In this document: positions 33,880 through 44,807 of the stretch, one piece after another
Position numbering within the stretch: position 1 is the first letter of the stretch
Layout: every line of letters starts with the position of its first letter
Assembly (NCBI GenBank): GCA_024291935.2
Contig: CM044312.1
Location: 49,482,001 to 49,546,000 of the forward strand
DNA length: 64,000 bases
Reading direction: 5' to 3'
Source of the DNA: Okapia johnstoni
Taxonomy: Eukaryota > Chordata > Mammalia > Artiodactyla > Giraffidae
Program-made: the position numbers and the translations under genes
The notes under the pieces: model-generated
Databases searched by the model: none
What the model was told of the DNA's origin: nothing
Seen by the model: only the letters and a program-made list of their open reading frames with translations

Positions 33880-34790
33880 TAGTCCCGGAAGCCGGGCGAC
33901 AGAGGGGGATTGTCGCCTCCGCATCCTCGCCCCCAGGTCTCCGCGCCAAAGCTCCTGCTCTGGTCTGCGGCGGGCGGGGTCCGGCTGCCCTAACCCCTCC
34001 CCCGGGCGCCCATTGGCCTGCACCCCACCCCGCAGCCTGCGAAGCACGGAGGGAGGCGGTGGTCGGTCGCCTCCCTCTTGCCCCCGGCCTGACTTCGCGG
34101 TGGAGGCGGCGCCTCTCCGGCAGGGCAGACCAGGCTAGGCGGGCGCGCGACGCGGGGCGGGCTAGGGCAGGCCGGGGGCCCCGCGCTCGGGCCCCGGGCG
34201 GCGACTGACAGCGGCGGCGGCGGCGGCGGCTCCAGGCGAGCGTGGTCCCCGCGTGCGCACAAGCTCACGTCGCCGCGCAGGGACCCACGGACACCGGCGC
34301 CCGGCGGACACACAGACGCGGAGATCCGGCTCTACGCGCGCTACTCAGCGCACGAGCTCCCCATCCCTGGGCGGAGGGGGGCGCGGACTCGCCGCTGCGC
34401 GCCCTCCCCGCGGAGTCTGCCCCGGGCAGACCCGCAGCCCCGCGGCCGCGCCGCGAGGCCCCTGGGTGAGCAGGTAAGCGCCGCCCCTGCCCCTCTACGC
34501 CCCTCCGCCCTCCCCCGACTCCAGAACCTTCGCCCCTCCGGGGCCACGGAACCCCCTCCTCTAGCTCAGCTGTCTCCGCCAGCCGCGTCCTTCACCGACG
34601 GAGAGCTGACCAGGGCCAGAGCGGGGCCAACCTCCCGAAACCGAGATGAAGCCCTCTCCCGCCACTGCTTCCTTCCTGCGCGACACTCTGCCACCCTCCG
34701 TCCCGAACCGCCCCCCCCTGGACCCTCCACTCAGTATCTGGGATCGCGCTCCGGAGAGACCGATCCCTGCAGCCCAGCTCGCCCCTGGAA
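33880..34790 (+). promoter_or_regulatory. ADCYAP1R1: CpG-island promoter of ADCYAP1R1
   Basis: CpG frequency rises abruptly from about 33880, peaks at 34130-34480 and fades by about 34790; it is the only such block in the window. There is no TATA box. Visible elements are an Sp1-type GC box GGGCGGGG at 33972-33979, an inverted CCAAT box (CCATTGGCC; ATTGG at 34012-34016), a GC box GGGGCGGG at 34154-34161, and a GCG/CGG run at 34211-34230. This is the usual promoter design for a neuronal GPCR with dispersed start sites. It lies 10 kb upstream of the start-codon exon on the same strand, which with the donor at 34473/34474 supports the assignment. The exact start site cannot be read from sequence. 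Confidence 0.8.
34200..34473 (+). other. ADCYAP1R1: ADCYAP1R1 exon 1, noncoding leader (5' end approximate)
   Basis: The sequence ends in CAG|GTAAGC, a textbook 5' splice site with the intron starting at 34474. A weaker GTGAGC donor lies 8 bases upstream at 34466. No ATG occurs on the + strand between about 34200 and the donor, as expected for an untranslated leader. The 5' limit is a guess: transcription may start anywhere from about 34150, and the CGG run at 34211-34230 may or may not be transcribed. Extra leader exons in intron 1 are possible and would not be visible without transcript data. Confidence 0.6.
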
Positions 34791-35972
34791 GGTGCTGAGA
34801 CCAGCTTTGAAAGCTGCTGGAGGAGGGAGGGTGGACCCCTGCCAATTCTCTAGAGGATTCCTATGCTTTTAGTACAGGTGCATCAGTCTCCTTCATCTCC
34901 TCCAGCACCCTCCTCCCCACTACCAAAAGAAAAGACATGGCATTTGGCTTTTCCAGTGAGCAGCCCTGTGGGGGCGGGGGGCACCTGGGGAGTGAGAGGG
35001 GGCTACACAGTCAGAGGGGGACAGCTTTCCTTGGAGAGAGGCAGAAAAGCATTCTGAAGGTCAAGCTAGAGGCTTTTGAGTGGCTGTGGGCCTCTGAAGG
35101 GGTTAAAAAAACTATATGAGCCTTGGAGGGGTGGGGGGGAATGGGGAGGAGCAGCACTCAGATTATCTCAGAAGGCCAGTCTGAGTTGGTGTTGGGTGCA
35201 GGTGGGGCTGGCAGAACCCCTAGTCCCTACCCAGATGAATCTGGGGCTCCTGTTCCTTACTGACCTTGGCAAAGTGTCTTTCTTCCTGGGGATGTGGCCT
35301 CAGGTTATGTGTCCCAGGTATCCGGTCTCACAGATTTCCCTGACCAGGGAACCAAGGACAGTGTCTGCAAGCACCAGAGCACAAGCTCAGCTCGATGTCA
35401 GAGAGGCCTCGCTTTCCCGAGCGTGGAGCCAGCGCTTGGGGATGAGAGTGGGTTTCCTGTCTGGGGAGGTGTGTGAGCAGAGATCTGATGGCCCAGACAG
35501 GTAGGCCTAGAGCCCCTGGAAGCCTCGATTACCCCTGAATGGAGGAATCTATGAGTCTGGGGTCTGAATGGGCTGGGACTAGTGGTCTGGCTGCCTGGCA
35601 ACATGCAGTCTGGAAACTCATCAGCTGCAGCATGCTTGTACTGAGCCCTGGATGCCGTCAGAGGCACATGGTGACAGCCACCCCCACAGTGACACACAGG
35701 GAATGACACACCGCCGGGGTGGCATCAAGGCTTCCTGTGACACCTGCCAGAAAGCCAGGGCAAACGTGCAACAGCAGAGAGCGACATACCTAGGGACATG
35801 GGGACACGCACACGGACATGGAGACACACCCTCTCACACAAATCTGGACACGCCTGGGGACTGAGGTGTCTGCTCCACGAAGATCACAAAGTCTTCCTTA
35901 ATGAGTGTCCACGTGCACGACGTTGACACTGAATGGAGAAAGTGTGTGTGTGTTGCGTGAGGCTGGAACGAG

Positions 35973-36312
35973 TGTTGGCAGGCTTTTTCTGCAAAGGGCC
36001 AGATAGTAAATATTTTAGGCTTTTGCTGGCTGTACACTCCGTTGCAACTGCTTCATTCTGCTATCATAACGTAAAAGCAGCCATAGATGCTACTTATGCA
36101 AATGAGCAGAGCTGTGTTCTGATGAGTTTTATTTATGGCCACAAATTTGATTTTCACACAGTTTTCCTGTGTCATGAAATATGAGCCTTTTGATTTTTTT
36201 CCTGACCATTTGAAAATGTAAAAACCATTTTTGGCTCCCTGACTGTATAAAGATAGGTGACAGGCTGGATCCAACCTGCTGTAAGGGTTTGTGATCTCCT
36301 GGGCTATAGGTT
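35973..36312 (-). repeat. hAT-Charlie-type DNA element
   Basis: 'gttggcaggctttttctgcaaagg', 'ccagatagtaaatattttaggc', 'aaagcagccatagatgctac' and 'gttttatttatggccaca' follow a common mammalian non-autonomous hAT element. The right end decays to 'ctataggttagcaaag', corresponding to the inverted terminal repeat. I do not name the subfamily. Confidence 0.7.
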
Positions 36313-36999
36313 AGCAAAGAGAAGGGTTTAAGAGGTGGAAGAAGGGAGGAGCTTTAGTCCTGGGAGCCCACATTGCTCTAGGAGGCCCTGGATGCCTGCC
36401 TTCATCCTTCCTGGAGCTCAGGGTACCCGTCTATTTAATGCCTGACCTCAGCATCCTATCCTAGACAAGCTTTTGCTGGGTTCATGTTACATGTCTCCCA
36501 CGCTAAGGACACCTGGAGACAGTGTTCATGTCTGAAAATGAAAGGATATCATGTCACTGGACTCACCAAACAGGTCCTGAGCCCCTCTCCCATTCACCCT
36601 GTTGGCCAAGGACATGCCCACCTCCACCAGGAGGAAAACCCGCAGGGAAACCTGGACATGCCCCTTGTCTTCAGACAAGACTTCAAACTCACAAAGACAA
36701 GAATGAGACCTGAAACAGCCCAGGCAGGGGTGAGGGGTTTCCTCATCTAGGGCTGGTAGTTGTCAGAGGAGGGTCACGCCAGTGGAGGTGGGTGCAGCCA
36801 GGCTGGGCTTCCTGGAGATGGTGATAGGAGGTTGTATTGGCTTTGTGGAATACCTGGACTCTCTCATCCCAGCTCCGTGCATTGTTTTAGCTGTCACCTT
36901 TCCCCCATGACAAATGGGCACCACAGAGGGGTGGCTGGGGAATAAAACATAGAGTTCCTTTGCAGATACCTCTGAATGTTCCAGCTTCTGATTTAAGGC

Positions 37000-37450
37000 T
37001 GTGTGGTGGACTGGGTCCTGCTCAGTTTCTTCTTATCCCTCCTGTCCCCTTCTGACGTTTCTTTCCTGCCATTTCCCCAGAGGAGAGGCCTGAGAGATCT
37101 TTCCCCACTTTCTCAAGTCTCTGGATTCTATCCTCCACTTCCCATTCCAGCTGCCCTTCCCTGCCCAGACCCCCATGTCCTCTACCTGGATTCCAGGCTT
37201 TCTGCTTGTGTCTTCTCCTTCCACTCAGCTCACCAGCCTTCTGAGGAATATTGCCTAAATGAGAAGCTTAGCACTTCACTCCCCTGCCTGAAGCTCTTCA
37301 GTGCCCCAGCCCTCTCTCCTGTTACTAGGCTGCTGCGTCCCTGGCATTCCAGACTGGCACCAACATTTCACTGTCTCACCACCCCCCACCTTGCTGGGTC
37401 CCTCAACACTCTTCAGTCACCTTTCTAAACTCATCACCAGGCACCCCTCA
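37000..37450 (-). repeat. L2-like LINE fragment
   Basis: Antisense text such as 'cctgcctgaagctcttcagtg' and 'ccagccttctgaggaatattg' suggests L2. It is followed by a C/T-rich stretch (37660-37810) of no evident function. Confidence 0.4.
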
Positions 37451-37975
37451 GAGTTTTAGGGTCCCCACCGAGTGCCCTACTTGTGCCAGGTGCCAGTCAG
37501 AGCTGGCCCTCCCTTCCAGGGGTCAGCATCCCCTCCAGAGGGACGGTTGGTTAGCAAGAGGGTCAGTGCAGATGTCCATGCTCTCCATCCCACCTGCCCC
37601 AAGCCTCAGCCCCTGCCTGGGAGGTGCACAGTTACCCATCCGCAAACCAGTGCCTGCTTCCTGTTCCCCCTCCCCCACTGCTGCCCTCTCCTCCCCACCC
37701 CACACCTCCCACTGCCTTCCATCACTTCCCACCCCTCCTCCTGCTTTTCCCTTTCTTTTGTCTTCTCTTTCCTTACTTCCATTCTTCTCCCTTCTCCCTC
37801 TTCCAGGCCCTGGGGGGCTGTCCCTGACAGAGGATTCCTAGGACCCTTCAGGGATAGGAGATGCTCCTGGACTAGCTAGTGTGGAAGGGTTTGGCAGCAT
37901 GACCTTGGGAAAGACTCTGGGTCATTTTGGGCCTCAAGCCCTCACATATGAAATGGGACATTACTAACAATGGGT

Positions 37976-38193
37976 GAGCTTCCCTGGTGGCTCAGACAGT
38001 AGAGAATCTGCCTGCAATGCAGGAAACCCAGGTTCCATCCCTGAGTTGGGAAGATCCCCTGGAGAATGGAATGGCAACCCACTTCAGTATTCTTGCCTAG
38101 TGAATTCCATGGACAGAAGAGCCTGGCAGGCTACAATCCATGGGGTTGCAAAGAGTTGGATATGACTGAGTGATGAACACACACACACACACA
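37976..38193 (+). mobile_element. Bov-tA SINE with (AC)n tail
   Basis: Sense SINE from 'gagcttccctggtggctcag' to 'gttggatatgactgagtgatg', ending in an (AC)n run at 38177-38193 that is the usual microsatellite tail of this family. Confidence 0.95.
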
Positions 38194-39545
38194 TGCTACC
38201 AGTGCCCATGTGTGCCCAGCCTTTCCTGAGCCCTGGTTCCCTATGTGTAAGAATAGTAGGAGACCCTTTCAGGGACATGACTTCTGTCTCCTGCTGCGCA
38301 TAGGCCTCCGGGAACCAGACTTTGAAAGGGGAACATTTGAACATCAAAGAAGAACATTCGCATTAATGATTAATCTGTCCATTGCCAGAACACCCCTCAC
38401 TGCAGCATTGGGCACTGACCTTTATCAGCTCTGACCTTACTGGTGAGAAAAGAGGTTCTTCTTTCCCAGAAACAAGTTAAGTTCCCTCTATTTGAGGAGT
38501 GAGGTGGAGGGGCAGTGTTTCTTTCATCTTTCAGCCTTCTCTCTCTGGTCCCCTGTACTAGGAGAGAGAGGAGGAAGTGAAGGGTGGGTGCTGCTCAGGT
38601 TTCATGAGTAAGGGGAGCATGTGTAGAGTAAGGGAGGTGAATGGTCCACTTTCTCTGGGTCGTCTTTGATCTGGTGTCCAAGCTTGGCACTGCCCCGTGA
38701 TGGGGACGGATGCTGAACGGCCAGAGGAGATGCCAATAGGAGATGCCCCAACTCCATGAGGACAGAAGAGGGACCCAGGGCTATGCAGCTCCACGGGGAG
38801 GAAGAGTGAGATGCTGCCCTCCTCCAGTGGGCACTCCCAGGAGACAGAGGAATCTGCACTGCTCAGGGCTGGCCTGGAAGGATGTGGTGGAAAAACATCA
38901 AAGCTTCCCCTGAGGAGCCTAGAGAGGGCTCAGCTCCCCAGCCCAAGAACTGGACCGTCTCAGCAGGGAGGGCTACAGAGAGGGTCCCGCAGGGTGTGGG
39001 GCAGCGTGGGAGATGCTGCAGGGTCTCCAAGTCCCCTCCCACTCCATGCGGAGCCCAGTGAGTCACCGCTGGCTCCTGTGTGCTGACTGATGATGCCATC
39101 TTCCTGTGTGCCTGGCGCAGTGGCTCGCTGGAGGACACGGCTACTCTTTCTGTTCCTGCCCCAGTCCAGTCGCTGGGCTTGTGGGTCCTGAGGAGGGCAG
39201 GCCCTCCCAAGTCTGGAAGGGGGAGCTGACTCCCCTGTAGTCCGTGTATTTGTCACACATCCATTCCTGCCAGGCAAGGCTCCAGGACTCTTTTTTTGGG
39301 TGACCTTGGGATGTGTCTCCCCCACTCTGGACTCAGTTTCCCCATCGAAGTCCATTTCAGGTCTGAAATGCTATGTCTTTCTGAAATGCTCTTCCTAAGG
39401 AGAGTGCTTCAGACATAGAAATGTGGGTAGAGGGGTAGCAGATGGCCTCACTTGTCCCAGGGGATGTGAGAGGGATTGCTATTAGGATACCAATGGATTC
39501 TGAGCTGGTCTTCCTTTTAGCAGTAACGGAGAGTGGTGGGAGCAT

Positions 39546-39786
39546 AGGGATGGAGTGCACAAGCTTTGAAGCCAGACTGTTTCGGTTCACTCCCCAGCTC
39601 TGCCACATGCTTGCTGTGTGGCCTTGGGGAAGTCGTTTACCCTCTCTGTGCCTAAGTCTCCTCAGCTGTAGAATGAGGATAATGCTAGTAATGATGGCAT
39701 AGGTTTGGGGCAGGTGAAATGAGTTAATGTATATTTATTGTTTGGAAGAGTGCCTGGCATATACTGAGTGTTTAATAAATGTTAGC
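39546..39786 (-). repeat. MIR SINE, nearly full length
   Basis: Antisense MIR in complete order: 'tttgaagccagactgtttcgg', 'cagctctgccacatgcttgct', 'tgtggccttggggaagtcg', 'gaatgaggataatgctagtaa', 'gagtgcctggcatatactgag' and 'tgtttaataaatgttagcc'. The best preserved MIR in the window. Confidence 0.85.
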
Positions 39787-39839
39787 CATTAGTGAATAAA
39801 AGTGCAGCAGACCTGATGTTCCCATTTTGAATATGACAG

Positions 39840-40059
39840 AGGGCTTCCCTGGTGGCTCAGATGGTAAAGAATCTGTCTGCAATGCAGGAGACCCAGGTTC
39901 AATCCCTGGGTCAGGAAGATCCCCTGGAGAAGGGAACGGCAACCCACTCCAGTATTCTTGCCTGGAGAATTCCATGGACAGAGGAACTTGGTGGGCTACA
40001 GTTCATGGGGTTGCAAAGAGTCGGACACAACTGAGAGAATAACACTTATGGGGGTAGAG
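39840..40059 (+). mobile_element. Bov-tA SINE
   Basis: Sense SINE close to consensus ('gggcttccctggtggctcag', 'gcaatgcaggagacccaggt', 'gaattccatggacagagga'). A 7-base ATGACAG at 39833-39839 and 40060-40066 is a plausible target duplication. Confidence 0.95.
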
Positions 40060-40094
40060 ATGACAGTAGGATGGTAAAAAAATAAAAACTTGAA

Positions 40095-40535
40095 CACAAG
40101 GTGGTAAGATAATAATAGTTAACATACGGATAGTCCTTATTGGGAGCCAGGATATATGCTACTGTCTGTGGTTTATTGTTGTTCAACTCTTTCGGGACCC
40201 CATGGACTATAGCCCACTAGGCTCCTCTATGCATGGAATTTCCCAGGCATGAATACTGGAGTGGGTTGCTGTTTCCTTCTCTATGGGATCTTCCCGACCC
40301 AGGGATTGAACCCGGGTCCCCAGTACAAATGGTTTCTTTGCCATTGAGCCACCAGGGAAGCCCTGTCTATAGTTAACTTACATGAATTGGTTGATGCCTC
40401 CCAGTAACGTCTATGAAGTAGGTACTATTATTCTCATTTCACATATGATCGAATTAAGGCACAGAAAAGTTAAGTGGCTTGCCTGAGGTCTTTAAGCTTA
40501 AAACTCTAGCAAAATGGTTCTCAAGTCCACCATAC
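40095..40535 (+). repeat. MIR SINE interrupted by Bov-tA
   Basis: Left part 'aataatagttaacatacgg' to 'ggatatatgctactgtct'. The right part resumes with 'atagttaacttacatgaattgg' and 'gtctatgaagtaggtactatta', then 'aattaaggcacagaaaagtt' and 'aagtggcttgcctgaggtc'. The reverse Bov-tA between 40171 and 40362 explains the gap. Confidence 0.7.
40162..40372 (-). mobile_element. Bov-tA SINE inside a MIR
   Basis: Antisense SINE: left end 'ttgttgttcaactctttcggg', right end 'attgagccaccagggaagccc'. CTGTCT is repeated at 40162-40167 and 40363-40368, with imperfect extension, consistent with a decayed target duplication. Confidence 0.9.
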
Positions 40536-41393
40536 TAAATGCCAGTATGTAGTTTAATTGCCTTCAGATCAGTTGCAAAAGCCAGTTTATCTCAGCAGAG
40601 CCTGGACCCAAGAGACAGAGCCTGGGAATATTGGTGAGCTGGTCATCCTGAGCCACATGTGTGGTGGGGCTAAAAGAGCCCAGCATCCATCCTGAGGGAG
40701 GGGAGAGTCCAACCCCAGGCTGCAGTGGCCAGTGCTGACCGTCGCCCTTATGAGGGTCATTGACAGCTTGGGGGAGTCCAGAAGAGGGAGGCAGCTGTGA
40801 CAGGGAGCAGAGGACAGGGCTAGGAGTGGCAGACCCAGGGGTTACAATTGGAAGGGCTTTCCTGGGACAGAGGAGCCCTGCATGTGGTCCAGATGTATAT
40901 GAGGTTTGGGGCAGGTGGCCTCAGACTGTAAGCTCTAAGCGTTGTACAGTGGCCTTGGGGTGGGGGTCTGGAGAGAAGAGGTGGGCCTGGGATTACATCC
41001 TGAGACCAGGTTCCCAGCTGAGGTTGGGGAGGGGATGATCAAGGCCTGGGAGCCTGCAGGTTCCCTCTCTCCATGCCTTGGTTAGTGATGTCTGTGTCCT
41101 GTTGGGCAGAGGGTAGACTGTAGTTGGGGAAGGTGAACTAGAGAGGGCAAAAGTGGGAATCAGGAACCCGGCTCTAGTTCCAGAGGAGGCCCCGTATTGA
41201 GAGTATCCCCTCTACCATGCGGCACAGGGTGAGGGGAGGGTGGGGGTTACGCCGCTCTCTTGGTTCTCATCATTGTCTGAGCAGCCTGGTAACAAAGCAG
41301 AGAGCTGGGGGATGGTTAGGCGGTTAGGCTGGGGCCTCTGATCCAGCTTGTTTTTAATCCACTGCGGAGATAAGCATCCTGCAAGTCAGGGCA

Positions 41394-41395
<2 letters not shown>

Positions 41396-41434
<39 letters not shown>

Positions 41435-41491
41435 GATGTGTTTGTCTGTGTGTCTGTGTGTGCATGCTCATATGCTCATATGTGTGTGTAC
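41396..41491. repeat. (GT)n microsatellite
   Basis: An uninterrupted GT run (18 units, 41396-41431) is followed by imperfect TG-rich sequence to about 41491. Likely length-polymorphic. Located in intron 1. Confidence 0.95.
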
Positions 41492-41836
41492 CTGCAGCCC
41501 CATCTGAATCTAGATAAATCTGCTGCCTCTAAATATCTGAATGCTTTTGCAGAATGAGTGTGTGTATGGTTATATGCATTAATAATCTGATAAACGTACC
41601 TGAAAATGTAAACTTCTGTGTGATGCATCTGCACATACCTTTGTTCTGTGCTCTGTGAGGGTGCCTTGGCATTTCTATGAAGGTGTGTGGAGTTGTCTGT
41701 CAATCCCCGAAGGAGTCTCCACCTTCATTATTCCACACATGGGTGTTTGTATTGATGCCTTCAGGTGGGTGCCCTGGGGGTAAAGTCTTTCTGTGGAATT
41801 GATGTGTCGTTATGCTCTTCTCTGAAGACCCGTTTC

Positions 41837-41894
41837 TGTGTGTGTGTGTGTGTCTGTGTATATGTGTGTGTGTGTCTGAGAGAGAGAGAGAGAG
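41837..41894. repeat. Compound (TG)n-(GA)n microsatellite
   Basis: TG run, a short TATA interruption, a second TG run to 41875, then an abrupt switch to a GA run at 41878-41894. Intron 1. Confidence 0.95.
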
Positions 41895-42020
41895 CACCAG
41901 TCCTCAAAAACATACTCCTTCTGCTTGCCTGCTGCCACCCACTTGCCCCCTAGAACAACCACAACAGGGCCAGCCACTTGCTCTTCCAGGATAACGCTCT
42001 TGGTTAAAGCGGAGGCTTTG

Positions 42021-42169
42021 TAATCCTGTCTCTACATGAGAATCTCCTGTAGAATTTAAACAACACTGATACCTGGGCCCAGCCTGAGGGATTCTGACTC
42101 AGTTGGGCGGGGGTATTTTTAAATGCTCCTCAGCGATTCTGCTAGACAGCCCAAGTTGAGGACTGCCAG
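42021..42169 (+). repeat. MER5-type hAT element
   Basis: 'catgagaatctcctgtagaattt', 'gatacctgggcccagcctgag', 'gattctgactcagttggg', 'gggtatttttaaatgctcctcag' and 'agttgaggactgcc' match MER5-type elements, with worn ends. Confidence 0.6.
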
Positions 42170-43009
42170 GGTGGTTGACGGAGGTGTGGAGGGCACCAGC
42201 CTTGTCCTGGGTGGAAGCCTCTCTGACCCCAGGCCCCATCAGCCTTTGCTCCGCATTGCAGCACGTGTGGGAGAATCAGCCCAGATATCGGAGGCTTCCT
42301 GCCTTAGTCGCTTTTCTGAGCCCTTAGTCTCCAGCATCTGCTGAGGCACTGTGGGCCCAGCATTCCTCTCTTCCAGCCAGGTGTGTAGGGAGCACCAGCT
42401 CTTTGAAGATGGGGCCTTGGCCTCCCTAGGGTAAGTGGAGATGACGGATCCCCCTGGGGACCACCAGTGCCAAGTTGTGCCAGAGGCAGCCTGTGGCCCC
42501 AGGAGTATGGAGGGTTCTTGGAGGGGATACAGAGGCTGAAGCCTGTGCCTGGGGTGTCCAGGGGTGCTGGGGCCAGTGTTTCCCCGGCCTGCCCAATCCT
42601 TCTTGACCTGCAGGGGAGAGACTGGTCCAGCATCTCTGAGGCCCCCCTGGCCTTCTCAGAGCATCTCTTGGGGATACCCAGCCCCCCCCTCAGTATTTCC
42701 AAGTGACCCCCAAAAGGCAGAACAGCAGGTAGGTAGAGAAGGTCCCCCCTTCCTTGAACCTTCTTAAAATTGGTTTCTTTCTCCTTTTTGGGTGCTTATT
42801 TGTCACCAGATTGAGCTTGAAGAAATGAAGAGAGGAGGGAGGTATGAGGAGGCAGCAATTCCGGTGGCACAGAGGACCCTGGAGTGATGGCTGCTCTGCC
42901 CATTGATGGGGGTGTGCAAGGACTCATGGTTGGGATGCAGCCCCTTGGGTCTCCCCATGGATGCAATCCCAGCACCTATGGGTTAGTGGTGGCCCCGATA
43001 TGGGCCTAG

Positions 43010-43265
43010 TCAATATTTTTAGTAATAGTTTAATAGTAATAATAACTTTTAATTACTGTTTTGTACTTCATTGTATGGCTATGCAGGGGTCTATTAACAG
43101 TGCCTGCCTGATGGATGGTTGGCCGCCCCATTTTTTTTGCTGTTGGTGCTATTTTAAATGATGCTGCAATGAACATTCTTGCATATGCTTCTTTTTGTAC
43201 AAGTGCAGATATCTCCCTGGGATAGATACCCAGATGCCGAATTGCTGGCGTGTGAGGCATATCAA
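43010..43265. repeat. L1-like fragment
   Basis: 'cattgtatggctatgcagggg', 'aaatgatgctgcaatgaacattc', 'atctccctgggatagatacccag' and 'gccgaattgctgg' is a recognisable old L1-type segment. Strand and subfamily not assigned. Confidence 0.5.
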
Positions 43266-44173
43266 TTACTGATTGATTTTAGAAGCAGAGCGAACTCTTC
43301 CTCTGAGCAGGTGCTGGGGCTCCCTCAGCCTCCTCACTTGACTCCCTTTGCCCTGTCTGGTCCCTGGGAGCTCCGAGGGGGAGATCCTCGAGGTCTGAGC
43401 ACATCCTCCGCAGCATCACGTTTTGTCTGTTGCGTTGGTGATGGTTTTATCCTGGAGGCCGAGTGGGCTGAGGCAGGGTGAAAGGATGCTGTTTGTTGGG
43501 GACCAGGCTCAGCTGCTGGAACAAAGCAGCCCTGTATGAGCTAGTGAGTTGGAGCAGGCGGCAGCTAGGTGGGCCTTCAGGCTGGCAGGGAGACTCAGCG
43601 CCCCGGGGCCCACTCCGTCATCCTGGCTGCCCCTGGCGAGTTGTTCCCCATCGCTCAGGTGTTAGTCTGATCGCTCCGTCCAAACTGGGTCTGGAGAGGG
43701 GAAAGAGCAGCAGGGGCAAGCATGTGCTGCCTTAGGGGTACGTGGTATTTGAAGTGGCACATGTCATGTCACCCACATTCCATAGGTGGGAAATTCATCA
43801 CATGCCTGCACACGAGAGCAGGAGGGACCCAGAAATGTCCTCTCCAGGTGGGCATGTATGTGCCAGCTAAAACTTTGCCCCTGTGGAGGGAGATCCAGGG
43901 ACACAGTCATCTGCTGCGGAGGAGAAAGCCATCCAGACCACTCTCGTAGTCCAGTGGGCACCTGGGCCAGCAGGTTCCCTGCTGTGGCCTCAGCGCCTGG
44001 TACTGAGCAGGTGCTCAACAGATGCTTGTGTGTTAGAAGAATAAAGAACTGCACATACAAAGCCATGGACAGGGGTACCTTTGGAGGCTTTGTTGCACGT
44101 AGGGGAGAGGGACTGTCCCTGCCCTTCCTGTGCCACTGAACCTGTGGGACTCATGCTTTTCCTTTCTTTCTAG

Positions 44174-44261
44174 CCTGTAGACACCTGGGGTTGAGCAGTG
44201 GCGGCTGTGAATGAGAGGCGGGTGGCACTGGCCTGAGCCGCCTTCCAGGCTGAGAAGCGTT
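44174..44261 (+). other. ADCYAP1R1: ADCYAP1R1 exon 2, 5' leader part with upstream in-frame ATG
   Basis: The acceptor is a pyrimidine tract ending TTTCTTTCTAG at 44173; an alternative AG is six bases on, at 44179-44180. At 44208 the reading frame of the receptor has TGA immediately followed by ATG (44211). From that ATG the frame is open for 17 codons (reading [17 protein letters not shown]) and runs straight into the conventional start at 44262. Its context is weak (T at -3, A at +4). Because exon 1 has no ATG, 44211 would be the first AUG of an exon 1-exon 2 transcript. From memory, the bovine PAC1 database protein carries a similar extension; I cannot verify this here. Confidence 0.6.
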
Positions 44262-44312
44262 ATGGCCAGCATCGCACAGGCCTCGCTGGCTGCTCTCCTC
44301 CTGCTGCCTATG
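44262..44312 (+). CDS. ADCYAP1R1: PACAP type I receptor (PAC1), coding exon 2: start codon and signal peptide
   Basis: This exon encodes the first 17 residues of the receptor for PACAP (also VIP), a class B1 G-protein-coupled receptor at the plasma membrane that signals mainly through Gs/cAMP and also phospholipase C. The peptide [17 protein letters not shown] is a signal sequence with a Leu/Ala hydrophobic core, cleaved in the family near residue 20, in the next exon. The start at 44262 is chosen for three reasons: it aligns residue-for-residue with the human protein start as I recall it; it has G at -3 and G at +4; and the signal peptide then sits at the very N-terminus. The exon ends in phase 0 at ATG|GTAAGG. 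The main alternative is the in-frame ATG 51 bases upstream. The gene is partial because later exons lie beyond the window. Confidence 0.93.
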
Positions 44313-44593
44313 GTAAGGACCCAGGACCCGCGCTGCCCCCCCGTGCCCGCCCTCCCTCCACCACCGCCATGACCAGCCAGAGCCCCAGGCTTACTCGAGC
44401 TCCCACCCCAGATAACCTGTGTGTTTTGTGTGCTCTCAGCCAAGCTCAATTCACATGGCTGATATCTCTGCCTGTACCTCCACTGGACCATCCCGCACCA
44501 CTGTGTGCATTAAAAGGGTGCTTCTTCCTCAAGACCATGTACCGGTTTGACAAGAAATTGTTACATAATTTACAAATTGATTATGATAGTAAT

Positions 44594-44807
44594 ATATGTG
44601 GGCTTTCCTGGTGACTCAGACAGTAAAGAATCTGCCTGCAATGCAGAAGACCCAGGTTCAGGAAGATTCTCTGGAGAAGAGAATGGCTACCCACTCTAGT
44701 ATTCTTGCCTGGAGAAGTCCATGGACAGATAAGCCTGGCAGGCTAATAGTCCATGGGGTCACAAAGAGTCGGACATGACTGAGTGACTAACATACACACA
44801 TATGTGG
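44594..44807 (+). mobile_element. Bov-tA SINE with target-site duplication
   Basis: Sense SINE (body 44602-44799), slightly shortened in the middle: 'caggttcaggaagattctctgg' lacks the usual 'atccctggg'. ATATGTGG is duplicated at 44594-44601 and 44800-44807. Confidence 0.95.

Larger units (their letters stand above)
34474..44173 (+). other. ADCYAP1R1: ADCYAP1R1 intron 1
   Basis: A 9.7-kb intron from GTAAGC to the acceptor TTTCTTTCTAG. It holds Bov-tA, MIR, hAT and L1/L2 pieces and two dinucleotide repeats (listed separately). Between them, 34800-35970, 36313-37000, 38196-39545, 40536-41395 and 42173-43010 contain no coding exon I can recognise. 35650-35870 is a degenerate GACACA-type simple-sequence stretch. 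Confidence 0.7.

Noticed and set aside
1..33880. Search for exons of GHRHR, the expected upstream neighbour of ADCYAP1R1 in mammals
   Set aside because: No class B receptor-like peptide was recognised. The known spacing in human is larger than this flank, so its absence is expected.
39840..40034. tRNA-like segment and small frames within Bov-tA copies (also at 25.5, 28.9, 38.0, 44.6, 50.6 kb)
   Set aside because: The tRNA-Glu resemblance is the SINE head, not a tRNA gene. The recurring similar peptides are shadows of the repeated SINE, not a gene family.
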